Of a stretch of DNA of 22,147 nt, positions 7,970 to 17,004 are shown piece by piece (the stretch's first letter is position 1; every line of letters starts with the position of its first letter). A program made the position numbers and the translations under genes. The notes beneath the pieces are model-generated. The model searched no databases and had not been told where the DNA came from. It worked only from the letters and a program-made list of their open reading frames with translations. The DNA is from Deltaproteobacteria bacterium (GTDB taxonomy: Bacteria > Desulfobacterota > DSM-4660 > Desulfatiglandales > HGW-15): positions 1 to 22,147 of the forward strand of contig JAFDHB010000185.1 of assembly GCA_019308985.1 (NCBI GenBank), in the 5' to 3' direction.

Positions 7970-8005
7970 GTTGAAACATCCACCCGGGATTCTCCTGTTT
8001 GGAAG

Positions 8006-9058
8006 CTAAAGCCTCCACCTCAGAGTCTCCATATTTTCCCATACTTCATCTGGTTCAATATCCAGCATGCAACGGAAATCCTCGGGACATTCCTTTCTCA
8101 GGCAGGGCGCACAGGACACATTGCGGGTCACCACCCTTGCCCTTTGACTCCTGGGTCCAGTCGCCCGTGGATTTGTTGAGCCGAATATCGCTACGAGAGG
8201 CACGCCCAGGGCGGCAGCCACATGCATCAGGCCTGAATCATTGGTCAGAAACAAGTCACAGGCCTTGATCAACACCATGGCCTCGCCAAGGGTGGTCTTC
8301 CCGCAGAGGTCAACCGCCTCGTGCTTCATGTGCTCCTTCACTCGGGAACATACATCTTTCTCACCTTTGCTTCCGAGAATTAGGACACGTGCACCCCAGT
8401 TTTCCACTGCCATATCCGCGACCGCTGCAAACCTCTCCGCGGGCCATCGTTTCGCAGGGCCGTAGATCGCCCCGGGGCTCAGCCCGAGAACAAATTCTTC
8501 CCCCCCGAGCCCCATGGATGAAAGCATTTTTTCTGCCCTTCTCTGGTCTTCTGGATCCAGGAAGATCTCAGGATCCCTTGTCTCGGCCTTCCAGCCCATG
8601 CCCCTCAGAATCCCAAGGTAGTATTCAATCTGATGCAGCTTCCGTACCTCGCTCTTCCTCCTAATGGGATGGGTCAACAGGAACCCTCTTCCGTCTGTGT
8701 TATATCCAACCCTGTTTCTTACGCCACCGAGGAAAGCAATGATGGCCGCCTGGATAGCGTTCTGGAAGAGGATTGCAAGATCAAAGCCCTGCTCCCTGAT
8801 CTCCCTTGACACCTTAAATATCTCAAACATATCAGAGGTGAAACCCCTGCCCTTGACAAAGGACATGACTCGGTGTACCGCAGGATGGTTCTTCAGCAGG
8901 GGAGTGACCCATGGCCTGGCAAGGACAATGATTTCAGCATCCGGGAAATTCTTTCCTATTGCCTCCAGGGCAGGGAGGCTCATCACCACATCCCCCACCC
9001 AGTTGGTGGACCGCACAAGGATCTTTTTTATCCTCGTCCTGTCGATCGGCCTAGGCAT
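8006..9058 (-). CDS. waaF: Lipopolysaccharide heptosyltransferase II (WaaF/RfaF-like, GT9)
   Basis: A 350-residue GT9 protein with KILVRSTNWVGDVVMSLPAL, the WaaF-type opening with NWVGD, then LAILFQNAIQAA, LGLSPGAIYGPAKRWP and LTNDSGLMHVAAALGVPLVAIFGSTNP. WaaF adds the second heptose of the inner core using ADP-heptose at the inner membrane. A short Cys-rich segment (CAPCLRKECPEDFRC) lies near the end, as in other family members. It overlaps the end of the acyltransferase gene by 8 bp, so the two are translationally coupled. About 240 bp containing the MITE-like element separate it from gmhB. Confidence 0.92.
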   Translation of the reverse strand: MPRPIDRTRIKKILVRSTNWVGDVVMSLPALEAIGKNFPDAEIIVLARPWVTPLLKNHPAVHRVMSFVKGRGFTSDMFEIFKVSREIREQGFDLAILFQNAIQAAIIAFLGGVRNRVGYNTDGRGFLLTHPIRRKSEVRKLHQIEYYLGILRGMGWKAETRDPEIFLDPEDQRRAEKMLSSMGLGGEEFVLGLSPGAIYGPAKRWPAERFAAVADMAVENWGARVLILGSKGEKDVCSRVKEHMKHEAVDLCGKTTLGEAMVLIKACDLFLTNDSGLMHVAAALGVPLVAIFGSTNPRATGPRSQRARVVTRNVSCAPCLRKECPEDFRCMLDIEPDEVWENMETLRWRL

Positions 9059-9992
9059 GATTCGGACCTGGCACTTGTGGCTCGGTTTCCTCGTTTCCTA
9101 GTATGGTGCTATAGGGTAAGGTCTTCCACCTCCTGTGAAACCAGAACCAGTGATCCGGATACAGCCTGATATACTTCTCGATTACTTTGGTGAACTTGGC
9201 AGTGCTCTCCTCCACGTCCCTTGTCCTGTCTCCTGTCCTGGTAAGCTCTATTTCCTGCTCGAAGACCACCCTGTAACGACCGTCCCCCTGCCTGATGGAA
9301 AAACACGGCACCACCGGGCTGCCTGTCTTAAGGGCTATGGCAGCCAGTCCCTTGTTGGTGCAAGCCGGTCTGCCAAGAAAATCCACAAAGACCCCTTCAT
9401 ACCAGTCTACGTTTTGGTCAAGGAGGATCCCGACTATTCTTCCCGCCCTGATTGCCCCCAGTATTTTACGCATCGCGCGCTGCTTATAAATAATCTCCGT
9501 CCCAAACCTGCTCCTGAGCTCGTTGATCAGCCTATCAGCAGGTCTGTAGTCGATGGATCTGGCCACCACGGATGTCCTCCCGAAACGAATGGCAACTGCT
9601 GCTGACATCAATTCCCAATTGCCAAAGTGCGCCGTGAGCACAAAGACGCCCTTTCCACGTGCAAGGGCCCTCTCGAGGATCTCAAGATTCTCAAAGACAA
9701 CATACCTATTGATGTTCTGAGGAGTCAGCCTGACGATATGGGGAATTTCAAACAACATCCGGCCATAGTGGCAATAGACCCTTTTGACGAGCCTCCTGAC
9801 ATCCCTGTATCCCATGTCTTTTCCAATCGTGGTCACTATGTTTTCATGTACCACGCTCCTGCGTTCCATTGGCAGAAAATAGGCCGCCATGCCCAGCATC
9901 TTACCAAGAAACTGCCCCATATTGAATGGTATAAGGGACGTCATTCGGATTGCACCACGCAGGAGCCTATATTCCAGCTTTCCTGTGCCCAT
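9051..9992 (-). CDS. Lipid A late acyltransferase (LpxL/HtrB family)
   Basis: A 313-residue LpxL/LpxM-family protein (PF03279). It shows the HX4E catalytic motif as AHFGNWE (His122, Glu127), DQNVDWYEGVFVDFLG, and the C-terminal HRRWKT. The N-terminus (LIPFNMGQFLGKMLGMAAYFLP) is hydrophobic and fits a membrane anchor. These enzymes add secondary acyl chains to Kdo-lipid A from acyl-ACP; which chain or position is added cannot be read from the sequence. The ATG at 9992 has GGAG 4 nt before it and lies 18 bp after lpxK; the 3' end overlaps waaF. This order (lpxK, acyltransferase, heptosyltransferases) joins lipid A completion and core assembly in one operon. Confidence 0.87.
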   Translation of the reverse strand: MGTGKLEYRLLRGAIRMTSLIPFNMGQFLGKMLGMAAYFLPMERRSVVHENIVTTIGKDMGYRDVRRLVKRVYCHYGRMLFEIPHIVRLTPQNINRYVVFENLEILERALARGKGVFVLTAHFGNWELMSAAVAIRFGRTSVVARSIDYRPADRLINELRSRFGTEIIYKQRAMRKILGAIRAGRIVGILLDQNVDWYEGVFVDFLGRPACTNKGLAAIALKTGSPVVPCFSIRQGDGRYRVVFEQEIELTRTGDRTRDVEESTAKFTKVIEKYIRLYPDHWFWFHRRWKTLPYSTILGNEETEPQVPGPNHA

Positions 9993-10010
9993 TCGTCTCC
10001 GATATTCTCC

Positions 10011-11075
10011 TCAAAGGTTGATCCTATTCTTAATCATAGCGAAAAACCTGTCCTGGTCTGATAGTCGGAACCGAACAGTAAGGTAGGCCAGATTAGCATC
10101 ACCCGTTCCCAGATGTTCCACGCGGACCCAATCTTTTTCGGTAGTGATGATGAGGTCTGCATTTTGTCTATCCTTTTCTTGAGCAAGGTGTCTCAATTCT
10201 TCGATCCTGTAAGAATGATGGTCTCTGAAGGCCTTGAAAAGCACGACCTCGGCCCCAAGTTGTTCCAGGGTTTCCCTGAAATATGCCGGCCGAGCAATAC
10301 CTGCAAAGGCGATGACCGCCTTGCCCCTCAACCACTCTCCCGCATGAGCCTCCCTTGTGAGCGGGACGACGACTTGCTCAGGGATATGATCAGCCTCAAA
10401 TACAGGCTTTTTCGGAAATTTCCTGCCCAGGAAATCAAGGACCCGCGGCAATTCAACCTCCCCACACCTGGTCAATAGGAAGGCGTCAGCCCGCCTCAGG
10501 TGATCAATGGGCTCCCTTAAGGGACCCAGCGGGAGGAGGTATCCGTTACCAAAGGGGCTTGAGGCATCCAACAGGACAAGATCAAGATCCCTCTTTAGCC
10601 TTACGTGCTGAAAGCCGTCGTCCAGGACGTGGAAATTCGTATCGTATTTCTCGCGAGCCACTGAGCCGGCAAGGTATCGATCCCGGGAGATCATGATGGG
10701 AATCCCCTTCAGATTCCTTGAAAGCAAGAAAGCCTCATCGCCTGCCTGGGCCGGCGTGATTCTTTTGTCAGTGGCATCAATGACTTCAAGAACCTTTTCC
10801 CGATATCGCCCGCCATAGCCCCTTGTGAGAATAGCCACCCGGAAGCCCTGTTCCTGGGCCCACTTGGCCAGCATAATGGCTGCCGGGGTCTTTCCCGTAC
10901 CGCCCGTGGTTATGTTTCCGACGCTCACCACAAAGCCCGGCAGGGATTTCCGTGCCCTGCCGGCGGATGCCTTTGTCTTGATTTGGACTCCCAGGCCGTA
11001 AAGAAAAGACAGGAAGCTCAGGGGCCTTAAAGCCCAACCCGGCGCCTCCCCGTAATGTATCCTTGACCAGTCCAT
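10011..11075 (-). CDS. lpxK: Tetraacyldisaccharide 4'-kinase
   Basis: LpxK phosphorylates the 4' position of tetraacyldisaccharide-1-phosphate to give lipid IVA at the cytoplasmic face of the inner membrane. The protein has SVGNITTGGTGKTP (Walker A), ILTRGYGGRY, VLDDGFQHVRLKRDLDLVLLDA, and PLREP, all family hallmarks. The open frame begins with GTG at 11156, but its first 27 residues have no obvious counterpart in the family. Starting at ATG 11075 (MDWSRIHYGEAPGWALRPLSFL) gives 354 residues, close to the usual length. Neither start has a strong ribosome site, so the choice is tentative. It is the first recognisable gene of the envelope operon; waaA, which often precedes it, is absent, with repeat-rich sequence upstream instead. 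Confidence 0.9.
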   Translation of the reverse strand: MDWSRIHYGEAPGWALRPLSFLSFLYGLGVQIKTKASAGRARKSLPGFVVSVGNITTGGTGKTPAAIMLAKWAQEQGFRVAILTRGYGGRYREKVLEVIDATDKRITPAQAGDEAFLLSRNLKGIPIMISRDRYLAGSVAREKYDTNFHVLDDGFQHVRLKRDLDLVLLDASSPFGNGYLLPLGPLREPIDHLRRADAFLLTRCGEVELPRVLDFLGRKFPKKPVFEADHIPEQVVVPLTREAHAGEWLRGKAVIAFAGIARPAYFRETLEQLGAEVVLFKAFRDHHSYRIEELRHLAQEKDRQNADLIITTEKDWVRVEHLGTGDANLAYLTVRFRLSDQDRFFAMIKNRINL

Positions 11076-11452
11076 AGTATCCGATTGAGACCCCAACAGG
11101 TCTAATAACGTCTCATTCTCCCCCTGGAAAAGTGTAAATATCCTGGCCGAGAGCACCAGCCTTTGGTTACCCCCACAGGGGATTTGCTTTGCTGGAGGTT
11201 CACTGTTCTATTGAAATCCCAAATGCCAAATCCCAAATATCAAATGGTTCGGCCCGCTCACCACCCTGAGCCAAGTCGAAGGGCAATTTCCAACACGCGG
11301 CGGGCTCGCCGCGCAAGCGCTTGGCGCAGCAGGAGCGCCTGCGCTGCGCGTGACCGAAATTCCAAACTCCAAACAATGTCTTCTCGTGCAGGGTTTTGGT
11401 CACCTGTCGAGAGACTCTAGGTCGAACGATTGGATATTGGAATTTGAGATTT

Positions 11453-11480
11453 ACTCGCCTCAGGCGAGTTTGTTTGTGAT
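11453..11480 (+). terminator. Possible terminator-like hairpin
   Basis: ACTCGCC (11453-11459) pairs with GGCGAGT (11463-11469) over a 3-nt loop, followed by TTGTTTGTGATTT. It resembles a Rho-independent terminator on the plus strand, but no plus-strand gene lies upstream, so it may simply be part of a repeat. Confidence 0.3.
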
Positions 11481-11520
11481 TTGGTGCTTGGAATCTGTGA
11501 TTTCGGACACAACACATCCA

Positions 11521-11557
11521 GGCAGAGCCATCACTTCTACCCAGGTCCAGAGGGCCT
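11521..11557. repeat. Direct repeat copy 1 (GGCAGAGCCATCAC...CAGAGGGCC)
   Basis: GGCAGAGCCATCACTTCTA, then CCAGAGGGCC. A second copy lies on the other side of the palindromic element at 11810-11868. The second copy has about 22 extra bases between the two conserved halves. Confidence 0.6.
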
Positions 11558-11619
11558 GATTCTAGCTCACCCGAGAGGGGTGTGATCTTAATAACCAGCA
11601 CCCAAGGAGGTCTTGTCCG

Positions 11620-11778
11620 TTTTTTCAAGACCATATCTCAAAAATATCCCACCGGACATTGCCGCAACCCAATATTTGCGGTTTACGCTCATGAACCTCT
11701 GGGAATTGACTCTAAATTCCTTAAATCCCAGATATTGGGTTGCCACCTCTTGACCAAATAGATATGGTCTTGAAAAAA
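11620..11778. mobile_element. 159-bp palindromic element with perfect 19-bp inverted ends
   Basis: TTTTTTCAAGACCATATCT at 11620-11638 is exactly inverted at 11760-11778. Nested inside is a second perfect pair, GCAACCCAATAT (11664-11675) with ATATTGGGTTGC (11732-11743), and a third short pair, CTGGGA/TCCCAG (11699-11704 and 11726-11731). The unit therefore folds into one long interrupted hairpin. No coding capacity is seen. It has the build of a miniature inverted-repeat element and is flanked by direct repeats of about 37-59 bp. Confidence 0.65.
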
Positions 11779-11809
11779 TGGATAAAACCGCACTGGGCCT
11801 GCTTCTTAC

Positions 11810-11868
11810 GGCAGAGCCATCACCTCTAACTCCCGCGAAACGGAATCTTCGACCGTCCCAGAGGGCCA
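11810..11868. repeat. Direct repeat copy 2 (GGCAGAGCCATCAC...CAGAGGGCC)
   Basis: GGCAGAGCCATCACCTCTA, then an extra CCCGCGAAACGGAATCTTCG segment, then CCCAGAGGGCC. The first 19 bases match copy 1 except one position. Confidence 0.6.
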
Positions 11869-12437
11869 GGGGTTTCCAGGACAAAATAGAAAAGGCTTCC
11901 ACCCCATAACCTGGAGCGTGTAATAAATAATCATAAAACGCCTATTAAGGCAAGCACAAGCATATTCAGGCGCTCACATCCTCATATCCGCCAGATAATT
12001 CCCTCCGAATGGCCCTTCAGGTTTCTCAATATGATATGTACTTCCTGGGCCGGGGGATGCCCGCTGCTTGTGGAGGATTGCTGTTCAAGGGACCTAGGTT
12101 TCAATGACTTGCTCCTCCCGTTGCGAAATCGCTATTACTCTAAAGAACTTCTTCAATCCTCACATTATTGTGCTCCCAATCCCTGACCTCATGTCTCTCC
12201 CTTGAAACCCGGGAGATTCGGGCATAGGCCTCCCCTCTCAAACGGCAACCCTTTGCACACTATCTGGAATGAAAGGGCACAGGACAAACACTTGTCCTTG
12301 ATACTCCAACGTTATTGGAACCAGGAAGAAGCATGTGTTTGGCCAGGGCATTTGCTTATCTCTCAAACGAACGGGGTGAGCTTAACACTTTGGACCGCGA
12401 TCTTCAAAACCTGACACAAGGAAAAAGGGAGGTACAA

Positions 12438-13466
12438 ATGAAAACGTCTAAGGCACTGAAATATCGTTTTAGGATTGCTTCCCTTTGGAACCGCATTGCC
12501 TGGGTGATCTTTATCCTTATTGCATTTCAGTCCCTCAGTATCTCTGGCCGCGCATCACCCCCCCTGCCAAAACACAAGCTCGTGTATGTGGGGATGATCC
12601 TCGGGAAGGGGGGACTTGGTGATAGGTCATTCAATGATTCTGCCTATGCGGGGCTCAAGATGGCCCAACGATTGTTTGGAATACGATTTCACGCCATCAC
12701 GCACACCTCCGATAAGCTTAACATGAAAGAGCTTTTGGCCCTCATCCATCAAAGGTATGACCTCATCATTGGCCTGGGTTACGAAAACGCGGGATATATA
12801 AGGTCCCTGGCAAAGAAATTCCCCACCCTCAAATTTGCTGTCGTCGACATCGTTGTCCGGGCCAGAAATGTTTCCTCTATCCTTTTCCGGGAGCATGAGG
12901 GGGACTTCCTCATGGGGGTCCTGGCAGCCATGCTGACCAAAACAAAGAAGGTGGGATTCATTGGAGGAATGGATATAGACGTGATCAGGCGCATTGAAGC
13001 AGGCTTCAAGCAGGGTGTTACCTATCAGGACCAGAAGGTAGAGGTCATGAGTGATATGGCAGGCACCTTTGCACACCCTGAGAAAGGGAGAACTATTGCT
13101 CTAGCCCAATATCAGGCCGGTGTTGATGTGATCTATAATGCAGCAGGCCGCACCGGGCTTGGAATCATTCAGGCCGCCAAGGAATCGGGAAAATTGACTA
13201 TAGGCACCAGCGGGGATCAGCGTCACCTCGCCCCTGGCCATGTCGTGGGAAACCGCCCCAAGAGAGTGGACAGGGCGATCCTGATTATTGTGGAGAACCT
13301 GATACGAGGCCAGTTCACACCGGGAGTTCAATCCCTGGGACTGGCCGAAGGAGGCCTGGGTCTTGGTCCCTTTGACGAAAAAATAGTCACACCGTCCATG
13401 GTTGAGCGGTTAGAGGCCCTGAAGCAAATGATCATTGAAAGGAAGCTTCTCGTAAGACCAGATTAG
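12438..13466 (+). CDS. BMP/PnrA-family periplasmic substrate-binding protein
   Basis: A 342-residue BMP-family (PF02608) protein. The family includes the nucleoside-binding PnrA/TmpC lipoprotein and Bacillus Med. ATG 12438 is preferred over the upstream ATG at 12315 because GGGAGG lies 5 nt before it and the protein then opens with a charged stretch and a hydrophobic signal segment (IAWVIFILIAFQSLSI, about residues 19-35). There is no lipobox Cys, so a soluble periplasmic product is expected. Family signatures are GLGDRSFNDSAYAGL, DLIIGLGYE, FLMGVLAAMLTKTKKVGFIGG and DVIYNAAGRTGLGIIQAAKE. It ends 13 bp before a CACHE-type hybrid histidine kinase and no ABC permease or ATPase genes are near, so a sensory rather than transport role is inferred. 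The ligand is unknown. Confidence 0.85.
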   Translation: MKTSKALKYRFRIASLWNRIAWVIFILIAFQSLSISGRASPPLPKHKLVYVGMILGKGGLGDRSFNDSAYAGLKMAQRLFGIRFHAITHTSDKLNMKELLALIHQRYDLIIGLGYENAGYIRSLAKKFPTLKFAVVDIVVRARNVSSILFREHEGDFLMGVLAAMLTKTKKVGFIGGMDIDVIRRIEAGFKQGVTYQDQKVEVMSDMAGTFAHPEKGRTIALAQYQAGVDVIYNAAGRTGLGIIQAAKESGKLTIGTSGDQRHLAPGHVVGNRPKRVDRAILIIVENLIRGQFTPGVQSLGLAEGGLGLGPFDEKIVTPSMVERLEALKQMIIERKLLVRPD

Positions 13467-13479
13467 TGGAGGACACTCA

Positions 13480-16157
13480 GTGCAACCGACCCGTTTTCTC
13501 TCGAGATGGTGGCGCGGAAAGCTGAGCCGAAAGCTCGTTCTCACCACCCTGTTCATGATCGTCGCGTTCCTGACGGTGCAGGGTTACCTCTGCTACTGGA
13601 TCGGGAAACAAGCCCTTATCAGGGAGATCGTGACAGCGAATTTGAAGCTCGCGAACGTGACCGCGAGAAGCATCAACGCCGAATATGGGCAAATGGTCCG
13701 GAGCATCCAGACTCTGCACAGCAGGATCCTGAGGTTGGGCAAGGACATGGTTGAAAAGGCCGAGATAGCCCTCGATTTTCGCCTGCAGAATCCCGCGAAA
13801 TGCAAGGCCCTCTATTTCCTGGACAAGACAGGAGCTCCCCTCCTTTCCCTGGACGACCCCTATGTGGATTTGCTTGAAATAGATGATGCGGCCTCCCTGT
13901 TGCGACCTGGACCCTCGGAGCCCCCTCAGGAGGTCCTCTCTGCATACGAAAGGGCTGCCAAGGGTGTGGAAATAGTTTTCTCCGAGGCCATGCTCACTGG
14001 TCTTGACAGGATCCCTAAGCTCCACGTAGGGATACCGCTCCTCTATGGAGACGAGCAGGAAGAGCAGTACCTCGTCGTCGTGATTGATCTCAGCTATCTC
14101 TGGGGCATTGTAAACGAAATCTATCTGGGAGGACGGGGAGGGCCTTGCTGGTGACCAAAAAGGGTGTGGTCATAGCACACCCCGACACGCGTTACCTCGG
14201 CCTGAAGGTGCCATCGAGCCTGAGGCCTGTCCTCGAAGGGTATGAGGGACAGGCCGAGTATGTTGATCCTGTGAGCCAAGAGGAAATGTTGGCCATATAC
14301 ACTCCGGTGGGCAAGCAGTCCGGATGGGGCGTTGTCGTGGAACACTCCAAGGCGGAAGCACTAGGACCCATTAGCAGGATCGCCGCGACGACTTTCTACT
14401 ATGTGCTGGGGTCCCTTGTCCTGGCGTTCATGGTCATCTCCTATTTCATGAGCAGGATCATCCGCCCTGTGGAGCGCCTTACCGCATCTGCTACCAGGGT
14501 GGAAAGGGATGGGGTCTTCTCGCCAGAAGACATAGGCGACATAGCGGCCGGTGAGGACGAAATCGCCCGCCTTGCAAAGGTGTTTTCGAACATGGTGATC
14601 TCCCTCCAGGAAACCATAAGGCTCCGGGACGAGACACTCGATTCCCTGAAAAAGTCCGAGGAAAAATACCGGTTCCTCGTTGAAGAGATAAATGATGTCA
14701 TATACATATCGGACCAAAAGGGCCACCTCACTTATATCAGTCCGGTCATAGAGTCTGTAACAGGGTTCAAGGCCTCGGAGATAGTTGGGAAGCACTATTC
14801 TGAGCTTGTTCACCACCAGGACCTCGAGCCCCTCAAGGACCATTTCAGGGAAGTCCTCTCCGGGAAGCAGAACCAGGTCGAGTACCGGATCTTGACCAAG
14901 GACGGGGGGTATCGATGGATCAGGGCCTCCAACAGGCCGATCGTTGAAAATGAGCGCACAGTGGGAATGAGGGGCATAATGACGGATATAACCGAATCCC
15001 GGAGGCTGCAAGAACGACTGAGCCTGGCCCAGAGGATGGAGTCGGTGGGCACCCTGGCAGGGGGTATCGCCCATGACTTTAACAATCTGCTGACCACGAT
15101 ACTGGGCAATGCGGATATCCTGTTGATGGAGATAGACCGGAGCACTCCCCTGTACGAAGGAATAAGGGACATAAAGGAAGCCGGGACAAAGGCGTCTTCT
15201 CTGACCCGGCAGCTCTTGACGTTCAGCAGGAAGGATGTCATCCACCCCGCAGTATTAAACCTTAATGAGGTACTCGCAGAACTCGGTAAAATGCTTAAGC
15301 GCCTCATCAGGGAGGATATCGAACTCTCCATCGCCACTGAGCCCGACTTGTGGGATGTTTACATTGATCCCACCCAGTTGGAACAGGTGATCATAAACCT
15401 CGCAGTCAATGCCAGGGACGCTATGCCTCAAGGAGGCAAGCTCATCTTTGAAACAAAGAATGAGGAATTGGACGAGGGCTATTTTCGTTCCCATGCCCTG
15501 GAAGGCTCCCCCGGCCCTTATGTTATGCTTGCTGTCACCGATACCGGAGCCGGCATGGACGAGAAGACCAAGCCCAGGATCTTCGAGCCCTTTTTCACGA
15601 CAAAGGAAATGGGCAAGGGAACGGGCTTGGGTCTGGCGACCGTATACGGAATAGTCAAACAGAACAACGGCTTTATATGGGTTTACAGCGAGCTCGGCAA
15701 GGGTACCACCTTCAAGATCTATTTCCCCAAATGGGAGAAGGGAAAATCGTCGACAACTAGGCTTGGGTCCCTCGATAGGGCTGAGCTTAGAGGCTCCGAA
15801 ACCATATTGATCGTCGAAGACGACCCCATGCTCCTAAAAGTAGCAGGAAATATGTTGCGGCAGTACGGATACGAGGCCATTGAAGTCGGAGATGGCAGGG
15901 AGGCCATGAGAATCGCAGAGGAGTTCGAAGGAAGCATTGATCTGCTTCTGACGGACGTGATCATGCCAGGTATGGGAGGCCGCGATCTGGCCGAGAAAAT
16001 GAAATCCAAGAGGCCTGGCATAAAGATAATCTATATGTCCGGATATACGGATAATACCATCGTTCATAATGGGGCCCTCGAGGAGGACGTCGTCCTCGTT
16101 GAAAAACCCTTCACCCCCGAAACCCTGGTCAAGAAAATACGCGAAGTGCTCGACTAA
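13480..16157 (+). pseudogene. Hybrid sensor histidine kinase (CACHE-HAMP-PAS-HisKA-HATPase-REC), one-base frameshift
   Basis: Repaired, the product has about 892 residues. The order is TM1 (about 17-40), a periplasmic CACHE-like sensor (about 45-300), TM2 (about 303-327), HAMP, PAS (SEEKYRFLVEEINDVIYISD), HisKA with the phospho-acceptor His in GGIAHDFNNLL (codon at 15072), HATPase with NLAVNARDAM, DTGAGMD, FEPFFTTK and GTGLGLATVYG, and a receiver with ILIVEDD, the Asp in LLTDVIMPG (codon at 15954) and EKPF. Start is GTG 13480 with GGAGG 7 nt before it. The first frame ends at 14154; the second covers the rest. Restoring one G in the GGGG run at 14135-14138 rejoins them as GGRGRALLVTKKG within the sensor domain. 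As written, the second half could still start internally and make a kinase with only part of the sensor. No separate response regulator is adjacent. The frameshift may be a sequencing error. Confidence 0.85.
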
Positions 16158-16427
16158 CAAGACACCGCCCTGCATATTGCCGCTTTCGGATTCCGCTATA
16201 TTCATCTCAATTTGAAAATGATGCCCTTTCGGGCAACACGACACCCCTATTGTTCTGAGACCCACCAATTTGCTCCTTCCCAAAGGACTGCAGGCAGGTG
16301 CTAAGCGAAGACTGCCTCTTGACTTCTTGACATTTCGTCCTACATTGTAGTATTGTGAAGCTTCTTTTGGGCCTGAGATATCTTCATGTTGAGATTGGCC
16401 GTAAGAGATTGATTGTAGGAGGAAAAT
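16158..16427. other. Spacer between kinase and hdrC
   Basis: No gene is seen. It contains a small hairpin TGCCC/GGGCA (16222-16235) without a T run, and near the right end a promoter-like sequence for hdrCB (16327-16356). Confidence 0.5.
16327..16356 (+). promoter_or_regulatory. Possible sigma70-type promoter for hdrCB
   Basis: TTGACA at 16327-16332 and TATTGT at 16351-16356 are separated by 18 bp. The spacer includes a CTACATTGTAG palindrome. A second reading is TTGACT with TACATT. The hdrC start is about 70 bp downstream. Confidence 0.4.
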
Positions 16428-17000
16428 ATGGAAGGCAACACCACCGCTGCGGCAGGGACCTTGGACCTTGCCAAGACAGACCTGAACTTCGCCGATGAAG
16501 TCAAGCGGCGATCCGGCGCGGATGTCAACCTCTGCTGGCATTGCCAGGCCTGTGCCGGGGGATGTCCCTTTGTCACTGCCATGGATCATCCCCCCAACCG
16601 CGTGATCCGCCTTGTTCAACTGGGTCTCAGGGGTGATGCCCTGAGAAGCTCCGGCATCTGGATTTGTGTTGGGTGTAATACCTGCTCTGTCCAGTGCCCG
16701 AATGCCATAGACATCCCTGCCGTAAACGATGCCTTGCGCCAAATGGCCATCGAAGAGGGCCTTGTGGCAGAACCCAATATCTTGCACTTCCACGAGGCCG
16801 TCTTGAGTTCCATTGAGAGACACGGCCGCACCCATAAGCTGGGTGTGATGTTGAGGTACAAATTGAAGAAGCAGGACTGGCTCGATGACATTGTCTTGGG
16901 TCTGAAGATGTTTGCAAAACGCAAACTGGAACTCCTGCCCTCAAGGAATTCGGACCTCAAGGATATCAGGAGGCTCTTTCACCCCAAGACCACGGGGTAG
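16428..17000 (+). CDS. hdrC: Heterodisulfide reductase subunit C-like iron-sulfur protein
   Basis: A 190-residue HdrC-family electron-transfer protein with two [4Fe-4S] motifs: CWHCQACAGGCP (Cys36, 39, 42, 46) and CVGCNTCSVQCP (Cys80, 83, 86, 90), a close match to HdrC. In methanogens and sulfate reducers HdrC relays electrons between HdrA and HdrB. It has a strong ribosome site (GTAGGAGG) 6 nt before ATG 16428. HdrB starts 4 bp after its stop. The small size without a membrane segment favours the soluble HdrC type over the membrane QmoC/DsrM type. No HdrA, FloxCD or Mvh genes lie in the window. Confidence 0.9.
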   Translation: MEGNTTAAAGTLDLAKTDLNFADEVKRRSGADVNLCWHCQACAGGCPFVTAMDHPPNRVIRLVQLGLRGDALRSSGIWICVGCNTCSVQCPNAIDIPAVNDALRQMAIEEGLVAEPNILHFHEAVLSSIERHGRTHKLGVMLRYKLKKQDWLDDIVLGLKMFAKRKLELLPSRNSDLKDIRRLFHPKTTG

Positions 17001-17004
17001 GGAA

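Larger units (their letters stand above)
11157..12437. other. Repeat-rich intergenic region between the envelope operon and the BMP-kinase operon
   Basis: About 1.28 kb without a recognisable gene. From left to right it holds AAATCCCAAAT-type low-complexity repeats (11215-11245 and 11350-11440); a CCACCCTGAGCCAAGTCGAAGGGC-like common bacterial repeat near 11260-11285; GC-rich hairpins (CGCGGCG/CGCCGCG at 11296-11313, CAAGCGCTTG at 11314-11323); ACTCGCC/GGCGAGT followed by a T-rich tail (11453-11480); and a palindromic element with flanking direct repeats (11521-11868). In 11880-12437 I see no clear structure other than the ribosome site of the downstream gene. Open frames here (such as 11588-11902 minus) are repeat read-throughs. 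Confidence 0.65.

Noticed and set aside
11200..11634. Minus-strand frame over the repeat region, and a similar one at 11588-11902
   Set aside because: Composed of low-complexity AAATCC repeats and the palindromic element; no ribosome site or recognisable domain.
12009..12107. Short plus-strand frame (about 32 codons)
   Set aside because: No ribosome site and no similarity recognised; chance open frame in a gene-free stretch.
15834..16835. Long minus-strand frame of 333 codons antisense to the kinase receiver and hdrC
   Set aside because: It is a shadow of two well-supported plus-strand genes and has no domain of its own.
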